Below, in pieces: positions 49,256 to 57,942 of a stretch of 64,000 nucleotides of DNA; within the stretch, counting starts at the first letter, position 1, and every line of letters starts with the position of its first letter. The stretch lies in contig NZ_KK073875.1 in assembly GCF_000585395.1 (NCBI RefSeq), positions 1,798,788-1,862,787 on the forward strand, written 5' to 3'. The DNA is from Saccharibacillus sacchari DSM 19268. GTDB taxonomy: Bacteria > Bacillota > Bacilli > Paenibacillales > Paenibacillaceae. The translations under genes were made by a program, and so were the position numbers. The notes under the pieces are model-generated. The model worked only from the letters and a program-made list of their open reading frames with translations. It was not told the DNA's origin and made no database searches.

Positions 49256-50527
49256 TTACGACTTGCTCAAGTTTTGATCGATGACGGCTTGGGCTTCCTG
49301 CGCGGCTTCCTCCGGCGTGGAACCTCCCAATACCGCTTGGATCGAATTGGTGACGGCTTTTTGGTTATCGCCGTTTTTGATCGTGAAGCGCGGTTGGAAC
49401 AGCGTCTTTTTGCTTGTCCAGTCTTCGGCGACCTTCAGCTCCGGGCTATCGTACGATACGCCGTCGACCGTCACGTTTTGGCCGGTCGCGTTGGCGTATT
49501 CGCCCGCCACGTCCGGCTGGCTCAGGTACTCCAGGAACTTTTTCGCTTCTTCCGGGTGCTTGGACTTGCTGTTTACCGCGAGCATGAACGTACTCGTATG
49601 CACGCCTTCGTACTTGGCTTCGCCCGCGCTCACCGTGATCGGGGCAAGCAGCGCCTGCTCAAGCTCCGGATTTTGCGCCGCGTTCTGCGCGAGCTGGTAC
49701 GAACCGCTGGCGAGCATGCCCGCTTTTTCCTGAACGAACAACGCGCCTGCCGCGGCGTCTTTCGTGCCGAGCGCGTCGGGCTGGAAGTAGCCTTTATCGT
49801 TCAATTCTTTGATCTGTGTCAGCGTTTTGACCCACCATTCGTCGGTCAGCTTGGCTTCGCCCGCTTCCACTTTTTCGAAAATGTCGTCGCTCGGCTCGTT
49901 GTTCATCACCATCGTGTTCATGAACTGGCCCGGACCGATATCCGCGCCCGCGAACGCGATCGGGATAACGCCGTTGTCTTTCAGCGTTTGGCATAAAGCC
50001 AGGAAACCTTCCCAATCGGCAGGCGGCGTCAGGCCGTATTTTTCGAACAGCTTCACGTTGTAGATCGGATCGTTGTAAACAAGCTGGTACGGCACCGCGA
50101 GCTGTTTGCCGTCCTGCTGTCCGGCCGCGATCAAGTCTGCGTTGAAGCTGTCAAGGAACGACGAGCCGCTCAGATCCGTGAATACGCCGGCTTTCGCCAG
50201 AGCGTCGAACTGCGCGCCGGGGAACGAAGCGAACACGTCGCCGACCGAACCGTCGGACAGCTTCGCCTGCGCCGTCGATTGATACTGGTCGGACGGCAGC
50301 GTCTGCATCTCGACTTTGATCGTCGGGTTCGCCGTTTCGAACTTGTCGATGATCGTATCCAGTGCTTTGACGTCTTCGCCGCGCCAATGCAGGAAGTTGA
50401 TCGTGACGTCGCCGCCCGAACCGGAAGCTGCCGAACCGCCTCCTCCGCAAGCGGAGAGCACCGCCGTCAGCGCAAGCGCGCCCGATGCCAACAAATAACG
50501 AACCTTTTTCCCGGATTTCCCCGTCAT
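49256..50527 (-). CDS. Family 1 extracellular solute-binding lipoprotein
   Basis: 423 residues. A lipoprotein signal (ALALTAVLSACGGGG, lipobox LSAC at about 27) is followed by a Ser/Gly linker and a sugar-binding-protein fold (INFLHWRGEDVKALDTIIDKFETANPTIKVE). It delivers substrate to the two permeases encoded just downstream. Its ATG overlaps the stop of the flavin monooxygenase gene as ATGA. That coupling suggests the imported molecule is the monooxygenase substrate, perhaps a sulfonated or otherwise unusual sugar. Confidence 0.9.
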   Translation of the reverse strand: MTGKSGKKVRYLLASGALALTAVLSACGGGGSAASGSGGDVTINFLHWRGEDVKALDTIIDKFETANPTIKVEMQTLPSDQYQSTAQAKLSDGSVGDVFASFPGAQFDALAKAGVFTDLSGSSFLDSFNADLIAAGQQDGKQLAVPYQLVYNDPIYNVKLFEKYGLTPPADWEGFLALCQTLKDNGVIPIAFAGADIGPGQFMNTMVMNNEPSDDIFEKVEAGEAKLTDEWWVKTLTQIKELNDKGYFQPDALGTKDAAAGALFVQEKAGMLASGSYQLAQNAAQNPELEQALLAPITVSAGEAKYEGVHTSTFMLAVNSKSKHPEEAKKFLEYLSQPDVAGEYANATGQNVTVDGVSYDSPELKVAEDWTSKKTLFQPRFTIKNGDNQKAVTNSIQAVLGGSTPEEAAQEAQAVIDQNLSKS

Positions 50528-51774
50528 CGTACAACCTCCTTTTGAATGTCAGCCCATTTTTGTTTGAACAACGGCAATGCTTCTTTTCCGAAAATCTCGG
50601 CTTCTTCCAAGTGCGGGTAGCCGGACAGGATGAACGTGGATACGCCGAGTTCGGCATATTCGATCAGTCGCTGCGAAACTTGATCCGCCGTGCCGACGAT
50701 CAGGATCGCGCCGCCGGAGCGGACGACCGACAATCCCGTCCACAGGTTGGGACCGACGACGAATTGTTCCGCTTTGGACAGCTCGCGCAGCTCGTTCTGA
50801 CGGCGTTGGTTGGTCGCGTCGGTCGCGGCGAATTCTTTTTCCGCGCGCTCGATCGCTTCCGGGGACACTTTGCTGATGATCTCCCGCGCCGCTGCCCATG
50901 CTTCTTCTTCCGTGTTGCGGACAAGCACCTGCGCGCGCAATCCGTAACGCAGCTCGCGCGGCGCTCCGGTTTCTTGTTCGTAGGCTTTGCGCAGTCCTTC
51001 GATTTCCGCGATCTGCTCTTCGATCCATGCGTGCGGCTCGCCCCACATCAGGAACGTGTCGGCATGCCGGATCGCGACTCTTTTCGCGCCTTCCGAGCTT
51101 CCGCCCAAGTAGAACGGAGGATGCGGATTTTGCACGGTGCGCGGTGATCCCGAAGCGCGTTCGAACGTGTAGTGCTTACCGCGGAACGGCTCGGAGCTTG
51201 ACGAAACGGCCTGCTCGTTTGCCGAAGCGTCGACGTCTTTTTTCGTTGCTGCCGGAGCCGTGCCGTTCGCGCCCGACACCGCCACGAATTCCGAAGCCTG
51301 CGGTTTGTCGCCGTTCGCCCATGCGCGCTTCATTACTTCCAGATACTCGTCCGCCCGTTCGTAACGCTCGTCGTGCGAACGCGCCAGCGGATCGCCCAGT
51401 TCTTCGAGATCCTGCACGGAGCTTCCGGTCACGACGTTGATCATCGCCCGGCCGCCGGACAGTTGATCCAGCGCCGCGCCCATGCGCGCCGACAACACAG
51501 GAGCCGTCAGGCCAGGTCGTACCGCCACGAGCGGACGCAGCGTTTGCGTGCGGCTCATGACCGCCGAACCGACGACCCAAGCGTCCAAGCACGCGCCGCC
51601 GGTCGGAATGAGCACGAATTCGAAGCCCGCCGTCTCCGCCGCCTGCGCCACCTCCGTCAAATAATCCAGCGTCGCCGGACGTTCCGGTTCCACGCCTACA
51701 TGGGCTCCGTCTCCCGCCGTAGGCAAAAACCAGCCGAACTTGATCTCCCGCTTGCTTCCTTCACCTGCTGTCAT
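50524..51774 (-). CDS. LLM-class flavin-dependent monooxygenase (SsuD-like)
   Basis: 416 residues of the bacterial luciferase-like fold: KFGWFLPTAGDGAHVG, the SsuD-like TGGACLDAWVVGSAVMSRTQTLRPLVAVRPG and NVVTGSSVQDLEELGDPLARSHDERYERADEYLEVM segments (only parts cited), and PHPPFYLGGSSEGAKRVA. A low-complexity insert (GTAPAATKKDVDASANEQAV) interrupts residues about 175-200. Relatives oxygenate alkanesulfonates with FMNH2. It is the first gene of an operon with a sugar-type importer, an arrangement reminiscent of sulfoquinovose monooxygenase pathways. No flavin reductase gene is adjacent. Confidence 0.85.
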   Translation of the reverse strand: MTAGEGSKREIKFGWFLPTAGDGAHVGVEPERPATLDYLTEVAQAAETAGFEFVLIPTGGACLDAWVVGSAVMSRTQTLRPLVAVRPGLTAPVLSARMGAALDQLSGGRAMINVVTGSSVQDLEELGDPLARSHDERYERADEYLEVMKRAWANGDKPQASEFVAVSGANGTAPAATKKDVDASANEQAVSSSSEPFRGKHYTFERASGSPRTVQNPHPPFYLGGSSEGAKRVAIRHADTFLMWGEPHAWIEEQIAEIEGLRKAYEQETGAPRELRYGLRAQVLVRNTEEEAWAAAREIISKVSPEAIERAEKEFAATDATNQRRQNELRELSKAEQFVVGPNLWTGLSVVRSGGAILIVGTADQVSQRLIEYAELGVSTFILSGYPHLEEAEIFGKEALPLFKQKWADIQKEVVR

Positions 51775-51828
51775 CGTCGCTCCCGCCTTCCAGTCGTTTT
51801 ATATTTTTGTATTTTAAATTTTAAATAT

Positions 51829-51851
51829 ATTATCCCAACTAAACAAGTTGG
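51829..51851 (-). promoter_or_regulatory. Possible operator at the LLM operon promoter
   Basis: CCAACT-N5-AGTTGG (51835-51851) is a perfect 6-bp inverted repeat directly upstream of a minus-strand GATAAT -10 box (51829-51834). It would lie between -35 and -10, a repressor-type position. No specific regulator can be named. Confidence 0.4.
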
Positions 51852-51960
51852 ATTAGTTTTGTTAGAATGATAACAACGCTTACGCCAATAGTAAATGTCA
51901 TTTCGCCATTCGGCCTTTTTGTCATTTTGTATGCACCCTTGCGAAAAAGGAGCTTTGTTC

Positions 51961-52836
51961 ATGCCGATCGACACCGAATATATGAAAGAAGACCATCACG
52001 AGTATTTGCGCATCCACTTTTTCACGCCGTCGGATTACGAAAAGTGCGGTCCGGCCTGGCCGATCCGTCTCGGTTCGAATCTCGCCAAGCCCAACTATCA
52101 CATCGGGCCGCGCACGACCGCCTACTATTACCTGCTGCTCGTACTCGACGGGCGCGGCACGTTCGTTCACGGCGACCGGACGTATTCGCTTGCCGCGGGC
52201 GATATGTACTGCCTTTTCCCCCAGGTGATGCACGAATATTGGACCGACGCTGAAGCCCCGTTGCGCAAAATATTTTTGGCGTTCGACGGAAAAATGGCGT
52301 TGGAGCTGCTTCGGCGGATCGGCCTGACGCCCCAGCGTCCGCATCTGCCGTCCGCGCTCGTGGAAGAAGCGGCGGCAGCGATGCGTTCTTTTCTGGAAAA
52401 AACGTCTACGGAGCACGCCGAAGCGTCCGATCTGAGCCGTCTGTCGGAGTTCTACCGCATTTTCGCCGCGTTGGAATCGACGGCGTTTCCCGAAGGGAGC
52501 GAGCCGGACGGCGTCTCTTGGCTTCAGCGCGGTCTGGATTATATGGAGATTCATTACGCGGACGGAATCACGATCGAGGAAGTGGCACGGCACGCGGGCG
52601 TCGGACGAACCCATTTCAGCAAAAAGTTCCATGAGCGCTACGGCCATACCCCGGTCAGCCATATGCAGCAGCTCAAACTGGACGAGGCCCGAATGCTGCT
52701 GGAGCAGACCTCGTATTCGCTGTCGGAGATCGCGCATTCGGTTGGCTACCCGGATCTGTTTTCCTTTTCCAAAGCATTCAAAAAGCACACGGGACTTCCG
52801 CCCAAGCAATACCGGCAGCAGCATGCGCCCTTTTAA
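51961..52836 (+). CDS. AraC-family transcriptional regulator
   Basis: 291 residues. A cupin-like sensing domain (YYYLLLVLDGRGTFVHGDRTYSLAAGDMYCLFPQVMHEY, in parts) is followed by two AraC HTH units (ITIEEVARHAGVGRTHFSKKFHERYGHTPVSHM and LSEIAHSVGYPDLFSFSKAFKKHTGLPPKQYR, in parts). ATG 51961 has AAAGGAG upstream. It is divergent from the LLM/ABC operon and is the obvious candidate regulator of it, sensing the imported substrate. Confidence 0.88.
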   Translation: MPIDTEYMKEDHHEYLRIHFFTPSDYEKCGPAWPIRLGSNLAKPNYHIGPRTTAYYYLLLVLDGRGTFVHGDRTYSLAAGDMYCLFPQVMHEYWTDAEAPLRKIFLAFDGKMALELLRRIGLTPQRPHLPSALVEEAAAAMRSFLEKTSTEHAEASDLSRLSEFYRIFAALESTAFPEGSEPDGVSWLQRGLDYMEIHYADGITIEEVARHAGVGRTHFSKKFHERYGHTPVSHMQQLKLDEARMLLEQTSYSLSEIAHSVGYPDLFSFSKAFKKHTGLPPKQYRQQHAPF

Positions 52837-53051
52837 CAGAAACGTTCTGCTTGCCCTCATCCTCACTGGGTAATAAATAGAGGGAGAAACGCCTTACGGC
52901 TTCTGCGGACTCGCTGTGTTTCGATACGGCTCCCAAATAGCCTGCTGAGTGGACAAAACGGAGGAATACGACGAATTACGGAGGATTTCTGTTAAAACCG
53001 TGTACAAATCCCGGGACGATTCCGAAAAAAGCCGTTTTTTTCGCGTTTTTC

Positions 53052-53080
53052 TTGTGTTTTTGCCGAATAGTTTGTATAAT
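53052..53080 (+). promoter_or_regulatory. Sigma-A promoter of the carboxyspermidine operon
   Basis: TTGTGT (53052-53057), 17-nt spacer, perfect TATAAT (53075-53080), about 115 nt before the dehydrogenase start. The rest of the 52837-53190 gap shows no gene. Confidence 0.55.
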
Positions 53081-53194
53081 CCTTCTTGTTGATTTTTTAA
53101 CCGCAGTTCATTTCGTTATGTAAAAACTGATCTAGTACTGTGTAAAATTCATGTAAAATCCATCTTTTTAAACGGACTAAGGGGGGACTTGATT

Positions 53195-54394
53195 TTGGGA
53201 AAAGCATTGATTATCGGTGCCGGCGGCGTAGCTAGCGTTGTCGTGCATAAGTGTGTCCAGAATCCGGACGTATTTGAGGAAATTTGTATCGCGAGTCGTA
53301 CGTTGTCGAAGTGTGAAGCTTTGAAAACGAAATTGGACGGAGGACGCACGAAGATTTCGGTTGCGCAGGTCGATGCCGACCGCACCGAAGAAGTCGTGGA
53401 GCTGATCAAAAGCTTCGGGCCGGATATCGTAATCAACGTGGCGCTCCCTTATCAGGATCTGACCATTATGGACGCGTGCCTGGAAACTGGCGTTCACTAC
53501 TTGGACACTGCCAACTACGAGCCGCTCGACAATCCGAAATTCGAATATAAATGGCAGTGGGCGTATCGCGAGAAGTTCGAGAAAGCCGGCCTTACGGCGG
53601 TTCTCGGCAGCGGCTTCGACCCGGGCGTAACCGGCGTATTCAGCGCCTACGCGCTGAAGCACTACTTCGACGAGATCCACCAGATCGATATCGTCGACGC
53701 GAACGCGGGCGATCACGGCTATCCGTTCGCGACCAACTTCAACCCGGAGATCAACATCCGCGAGATCACGGCAAAAGGCCGCTACTGGGAAAACGGCGAA
53801 TGGATCGAGACTGCGCCTCTTTCCGAGAAAAAAGTCTACGACCTGCCGCAAATCGGACCGAAAGACATCTACCTCTTGTACCATGAAGAGCTGGAGTCCC
53901 TCGCCGAAAACATGCCCGGCCTGAAAAAAATCCGCTTCTGGATGACGTTCTCGCAAAACTACCTGAACCACCTGAAAGTGCTCGAAAACGTCGGCATGAC
54001 TTCCATCGAGCCGATCGAATTCGAAGGCCAAAAAATCGCGCCGCTTCAGTTCCTGAAAGCCGTGCTGCCGGACCCTGCTTCGCTCGGACCGCGCACGAAG
54101 GGCAAAACGAACATCGGCTGCATTTTCCAAGGCACGAAAAACGGCGAACCGAAAACGTACTACGTCTACAACGTATGCGATCACGAAGAGTGCTACCGCG
54201 AAGTCGGTTCGCAAGCGATCTCGTACACGACCGGCGTACCGGCCATGATCGGCGCCATGATGGTCCTCAAAGGCCTCTGGAAAAAGCCGGGCGTATACAA
54301 CGTGGAAGAGTTCGATCCGGACCCGTTCATGGAAGAACTGAACAAACAAGGCCTGCCGTGGGTAGAGGACTTCTCGCCGACGCTGCTGGACTAA
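53195..54394 (+). CDS. Carboxynorspermidine/carboxyspermidine dehydrogenase
   Basis: 399 residues of the saccharopine-dehydrogenase-like family: KALIIGAGGVASVVVHKC Rossmann start, NVALPYQDLTIMDACLETGVHYLDTANYE, VLGSGFDPGVTGVFSAYA and the C-terminal YNVCDHEECYREVGSQAISYTTGVPA (segments). These match carboxynorspermidine dehydrogenase, which condenses a diamine with aspartate semialdehyde using NADPH. TTG 53195 is chosen because GGGGGG lies 8 nt upstream and the protein then begins MGKALIIGAG like its relatives; TTG 53189 is too close to the site. The decarboxylase gene follows by 22 nt. Confidence 0.93.
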   Translation: MGKALIIGAGGVASVVVHKCVQNPDVFEEICIASRTLSKCEALKTKLDGGRTKISVAQVDADRTEEVVELIKSFGPDIVINVALPYQDLTIMDACLETGVHYLDTANYEPLDNPKFEYKWQWAYREKFEKAGLTAVLGSGFDPGVTGVFSAYALKHYFDEIHQIDIVDANAGDHGYPFATNFNPEINIREITAKGRYWENGEWIETAPLSEKKVYDLPQIGPKDIYLLYHEELESLAENMPGLKKIRFWMTFSQNYLNHLKVLENVGMTSIEPIEFEGQKIAPLQFLKAVLPDPASLGPRTKGKTNIGCIFQGTKNGEPKTYYVYNVCDHEECYREVGSQAISYTTGVPAMIGAMMVLKGLWKKPGVYNVEEFDPDPFMEELNKQGLPWVEDFSPTLLD

Positions 54395-54416
54395 GGCGTA
54401 GGAGGACATTATCATC

Positions 54417-55559
54417 ATGACAGACATCGATTTCAGCGCCGTCCCGTCGCCTTGTTACGTCGTGGACGAGCGTCTGCTCACCAAAAACCTGGAACTGCTC
54501 GGCTCCGTGCAGGAACGCACCGGCGCCAAGATCCTGCTCGCCCAGAAAGGATTCTCCATGTTCGCGGAGTATCCCCTGGTCGGCAAATATCTGGCGGGCG
54601 TGACGTCCAGCTCGCTGTTCGAAGCGCGTCTCGGTTACGAGAAAATGGGCAAAGAAGTGCACGTGTACGCTCCGGCTTACGTCGATCGCGAGTTCGACGA
54701 ACTGCTGAGCTACACGGACCACATCGTGTTCAACTCGTTCGCCCAATGGCGCAAGTTCAAGGACAAAGTCCTGAACTACCCGGGCCGCAAGATCGAAGTG
54801 GGCCTGCGCATCAACCCGGAATATTCCGAGCTTGAAGTGCCGCTCTACGATCCGTGTTCGCCGTACTCCCGCATGGGCATCACGCTGGAGAATTTCGACG
54901 AGAGCGATCTGGAAGGCATCGACGGCCTGCATTTCCACACGATGTGCGAGCAAAACTCCGATACGCTGGAAAACACGCTCAAAGTCGTCGACGAGAAATT
55001 CGGCCACGTCATTTCGAAAATGAAATGGCTGAACTTCGGCGGCGGCCACCATATCACGCGTCCCGACTACGACGTCGAGCGCTTGATCCGCTGCATCGAG
55101 TTCGCTCGCGACAAGTACGACGTGCAGGTCTACCTGGAGCCGGGCGAAGCGATCGCGCTGAACACGGGCTACCTGGTGGCTACCGTGCTCGACACGATGA
55201 AAAACGGCATGGACATCGCCATCCTCGATACGTCGGCGGAATGCCATATGCCGGACGTTCTGGCGATGCCTTACCGTCCGAACATCGACGGTGCCGGCAT
55301 GCCGGGCGAGAAAGCGATCACGTACCGTCTGGGCGGCATGACCTGCCTCGCGGGCGACGTGATCGGCGACTACTCGTTCGACCGTCCGCTCGAAATCGGC
55401 GACAAGCTGGTCTTCGGCGACATGGCGCACTACACGATGGTCAAAAACCATATGTTCAACGGCGTGAACCTCCCTTCGATCGCTTCGTACAGCGACGAGG
55501 AAGGCCTTAAAGTGATCCGCGAGTTCAAGTTCGAGGATTACAGTTCGCGGTTGTCTTAA
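54417..55559 (+). CDS. nspC: Carboxynorspermidine/carboxyspermidine decarboxylase
   Basis: 380 residues, an alanine-racemase-fold PLP decarboxylase. The PLP Lys is in ILLAQKGFSMF (about 43), with LRINPEYSELEVPLYDPCSPYSRMG, the HFHTMCEQNSD region, NFGGGHHITRPDYD, EPGEAIALNTGYLVATVLD and ECHMPDVLAMPYRP. It decarboxylates carboxy(nor)spermidine, giving spermidine without decarboxy-SAM. GGAGGACATTATCATC precedes ATG 54417. With the upstream dehydrogenase it forms a complete two-step spermidine route. Confidence 0.93.
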   Translation: MTDIDFSAVPSPCYVVDERLLTKNLELLGSVQERTGAKILLAQKGFSMFAEYPLVGKYLAGVTSSSLFEARLGYEKMGKEVHVYAPAYVDREFDELLSYTDHIVFNSFAQWRKFKDKVLNYPGRKIEVGLRINPEYSELEVPLYDPCSPYSRMGITLENFDESDLEGIDGLHFHTMCEQNSDTLENTLKVVDEKFGHVISKMKWLNFGGGHHITRPDYDVERLIRCIEFARDKYDVQVYLEPGEAIALNTGYLVATVLDTMKNGMDIAILDTSAECHMPDVLAMPYRPNIDGAGMPGEKAITYRLGGMTCLAGDVIGDYSFDRPLEIGDKLVFGDMAHYTMVKNHMFNGVNLPSIASYSDEEGLKVIREFKFEDYSSRLS

Positions 55560-55571
55560 GGTTTATGCGAA

Positions 55572-55846
55572 AAAAGCCCGGCTCCTTGTTAAGGATGTCG
55601 GGCTCAGTTTGTTCTCGAAAGTCACATATGCGCGGGAAGCCAGAAGGCTCCGAGAAAAATTCGTTCCGGTCGCGTGTTGAAATCAGGAAAAAGGATTAAA
55701 TTTTAAGCGGAATTTTCCCGATTTCAAAGGCGATCACTATCGTTCCTTCACTGAATTTCTCTCTCCGCCTTCTGGCTTCCAGTCACGTTAGTCTTTCTTT
55801 ACACGCTGAGCCCGACTCCTTTTTGAGGATGTCGGGCTTTTTTTAT
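55572..55846. repeat. Nested inverted-repeat element between terminator-like ends
   Basis: Outer arms GTCGGGCTCAG (55597-55607) and CTGAGCCCGAC (55806-55816), inner arms GGAAGCCAGAAGG (55635-55647) and CCTTCTGGCTTCC (55768-55780), and innermost GAAATCAGGAAAA/TTTTCCCGATTTC. Each outer arm is also part of its own rho-independent terminator hairpin (GCCCGGCTCCTT... and AGCCCGACTCCTT...GTCGGGCTTTTTTT). It lies between the decarboxylase and the convergent CrtO-like gene and contains no gene. Confidence 0.75.
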
Positions 55847-55867
55847 TGCTCGAAATAGTATGTCGGA

Positions 55868-56362
55868 TCAGGCCCTGCTCTGGTTCTTGCGCGCCAGACG
55901 CGATCTCAAGCGGATCAGCCGCGGTCGGTTGTATCTCTGAATCAAGCAAAACGGGATCTGCACTATCACGTTCACGATTGCGCATATGAAAAACACGAGC
56001 GCATACTCGTCAGGATTGATCCAGATGCAGGCAAAGCCCAGAATCGCCATGCCCAAGTGCCCGATCTCCCCGTATTTCGTTTCTAAAATAAATCGTTCAG
56101 CATAAGCCGCAGTGAGTTCGTTGTCGAGATTTCTTTTTTGAAATTCCCATAGCCCCCCGCCTTCCGGAAGACGGTCTTTCCACCGATCAAGACGGATTTT
56201 TTTGTACAATCTCCGTTCGAACGGACGCTCCGAGAAAAACCAATCGTTTTTCTCGTACCAAGACTTCGGCAGGAATCGAACCACATGGGCCGTGCCCAGG
56301 CAGCAGACCAACCAAAATACCGTGTTGATGACAATCATCCATATCATAAATCCAGCACTCAT
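55868..56362 (-). CDS. CrtO-like membrane acyltransferase family protein
   Basis: 164 residues with an N-terminal membrane helix (about 5-25), a central soluble part (FERRLYKKIRLDRWKDRLPEGGG), ETKYGEIGHLGM, two more helices (about 100-140) and the ending CLIQRYNRPRLIRLR. The order and the QRYNRPR motif match staphylococcal CrtO (glycosyl-diaponeurosporenoate acyltransferase). No carotenoid genes are nearby, so the substrate here may be different. Confidence 0.7.
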   Translation of the reverse strand: MSAGFMIWMIVINTVFWLVCCLGTAHVVRFLPKSWYEKNDWFFSERPFERRLYKKIRLDRWKDRLPEGGGLWEFQKRNLDNELTAAYAERFILETKYGEIGHLGMAILGFACIWINPDEYALVFFICAIVNVIVQIPFCLIQRYNRPRLIRLRSRLARKNQSRA

Positions 56363-56483
56363 TTTTCACCGTCCTTGTGTGAGGAAGCCCGAATGGTTCA
56401 GCAATCAAAGGATTGAAATGACTTTGCCGATAGCTATGATCCTGTTCCCGATATTCAGAGTAAAAGGGTATCCGATAAAAAGC

Positions 56484-57353
56484 TTATTTATTTGAAAGCC
56501 AACTTTTATCCAAGATCGTATTGCCGTGGTCGAGCATTTGTTGAATCACTTTTTCTGCGATACGCTCCTCCTCGATTAAAACCATCGCCCGAGCATCGAC
56601 TTCCATGATCGCGTAGCGGTTAGGTTGTACTTCATAAAGCGCGTAGCGATGTTGATTTACCGTCCACATGTGTTCAAAATCGCTAAGGTCTACTTCTTCC
56701 GTCCATGTAGCGATCCCTTGAGCGATCAGCTTTTGTTTTACCGAATCGAACGCCTTATCGTTTGGTCGGTGCGTCGTGACGGATTTGTAGATATCGTTCA
56801 ACGCTAAAGCATTTTCTTTACCCGTGAAAAGGGACAGGACTTCTGCCAAATTCCGATCGGACATATGCTCGTGCAATACGGAGATCAGCGGCGCGTACTC
56901 CGATTTCGGAATGACGCCGAGCGGATACTGTTTTACCAGCATCCGATAGATCCCGCGCAACGCATAAGGAACTTTACTGTCGTCGAAATTGAGTAAGGAG
57001 ACGTTGAATCCCTTCTCCGTTGCCTGCCTGATCAGCATTTCGGCTTCTTCTGCCAATAGGCCATCAATCACCCATTCATCAGAAATTTTAAATCGATCCA
57101 ACAACTCGGCATTCGCGAATTTCGTTAAAGGAGGATGGAGCTTTTTCAGCGTAACCAATTGTTGCACCGGAGACTTGTCTGCTGCCCGCTTTATTTTCAC
57201 CGCAAAGTGTCTAGGGTAACAACGGGCTTGCGGACCATAATCGGAGACGGCGCAGCTTATTTCGGCGGGCAGCGGATTGTGATGAGCCGAAAGGGTTCCG
57301 TCGGTTTGGATCCGTTCGAGCTCGGGTTGGTTATGGCTGTCTTGATTCGTCAT
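56484..57353 (-). CDS. Hypothetical protein, possible immunity or toxin-neutralising protein
   Basis: 289 soluble residues, mixed alpha/beta, no signal peptide and no motif I recognise. Segments such as DLSDFEHMWTVNQHRYALYEVQPNRYAIMEVDARAMVLIEEE (in parts) look like a compact beta-rich C-terminal domain. ATG 57353 (MTNQDSHNQPELER) has AAAGGAG 6 nt upstream; the frame continues 27 codons further without a site. It overlaps the preceding gene by 23 nt. It is the last gene of a minus-strand run beside polymorphic-toxin remnants, which suggests an immunity role. Confidence 0.6.
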   Translation of the reverse strand: MTNQDSHNQPELERIQTDGTLSAHHNPLPAEISCAVSDYGPQARCYPRHFAVKIKRAADKSPVQQLVTLKKLHPPLTKFANAELLDRFKISDEWVIDGLLAEEAEMLIRQATEKGFNVSLLNFDDSKVPYALRGIYRMLVKQYPLGVIPKSEYAPLISVLHEHMSDRNLAEVLSLFTGKENALALNDIYKSVTTHRPNDKAFDSVKQKLIAQGIATWTEEVDLSDFEHMWTVNQHRYALYEVQPNRYAIMEVDARAMVLIEEERIAEKVIQQMLDHGNTILDKSWLSNK

Positions 57354-57843
57354 CGGAAACTCCTTTCGGAATCGTGAAGGTAAGGTGTTGCAAATTGAAC
57401 TTGTATCGCGACTCGAAAACGACGTTCTCCGCATGAAAAGGAGTAATCGGACGGCTTTGTAGTAGAAGCTTTTTACCTTTCATGTTGATCCATCCTCGAA
57501 TTCCTTCGTTTGCGCACGTGAAAGTTCCCGGTATCCAAAAGTCTCGGAGCAGCGTCTCATCGTCTTTTAGCAAATCATGCAACAGGACGTCAAACGAAAA
57601 TTTCCCGACGCGAACATCGCTGTTTTCTTTTATAAAAAGTTCGTTGTCACTCACCGCTGCCGCTTCTTCTCCCAATGTAGCCGGACGGATATTCGCGACT
57701 TTGTACACAGCTTTTAAATGCGGAGCCGCTTGTATAAAACCGCCTTCGTTAATCAGCTCAACTTTCGCTCCAGAATGCAGACCTACATACGTTCCCGATG
57801 CCAAAGAATCTTTGTCTAACGTGCTGATCAACGAAGGAATCAC
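57331..57843 (-). CDS. Hypothetical protein, start uncertain
   Basis: About 170 residues from GTG 57843. Coding-like sequence (EHEQKPLKLKGTK) continues upstream of that GTG to an in-frame TGA without an ATG, and a good AAGGAG site near 57912 precedes a frame that is one base off. The true start is therefore unclear and the 5' end may be frameshifted. No family recognised. It overlaps the next gene and is probably part of an immunity-like operon. Confidence 0.5.
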   Translation of the reverse strand: MIPSLISTLDKDSLASGTYVGLHSGAKVELINEGGFIQAAPHLKAVYKVANIRPATLGEEAAAVSDNELFIKENSDVRVGKFSFDVLLHDLLKDDETLLRDFWIPGTFTCANEGIRGWINMKGKKLLLQSRPITPFHAENVVFESRYKFNLQHLTFTIPKGVSDDESRQP

Positions 57844-57942
57844 TTTTGTGCCTTTAAGTTTCAGCGGCTTTTGCTCATGCTCGATACAGATAAATATAGC
57901 GGATCATCTCCTTGCAGATCGCGGCCGACGGGTCTCGTTTCG

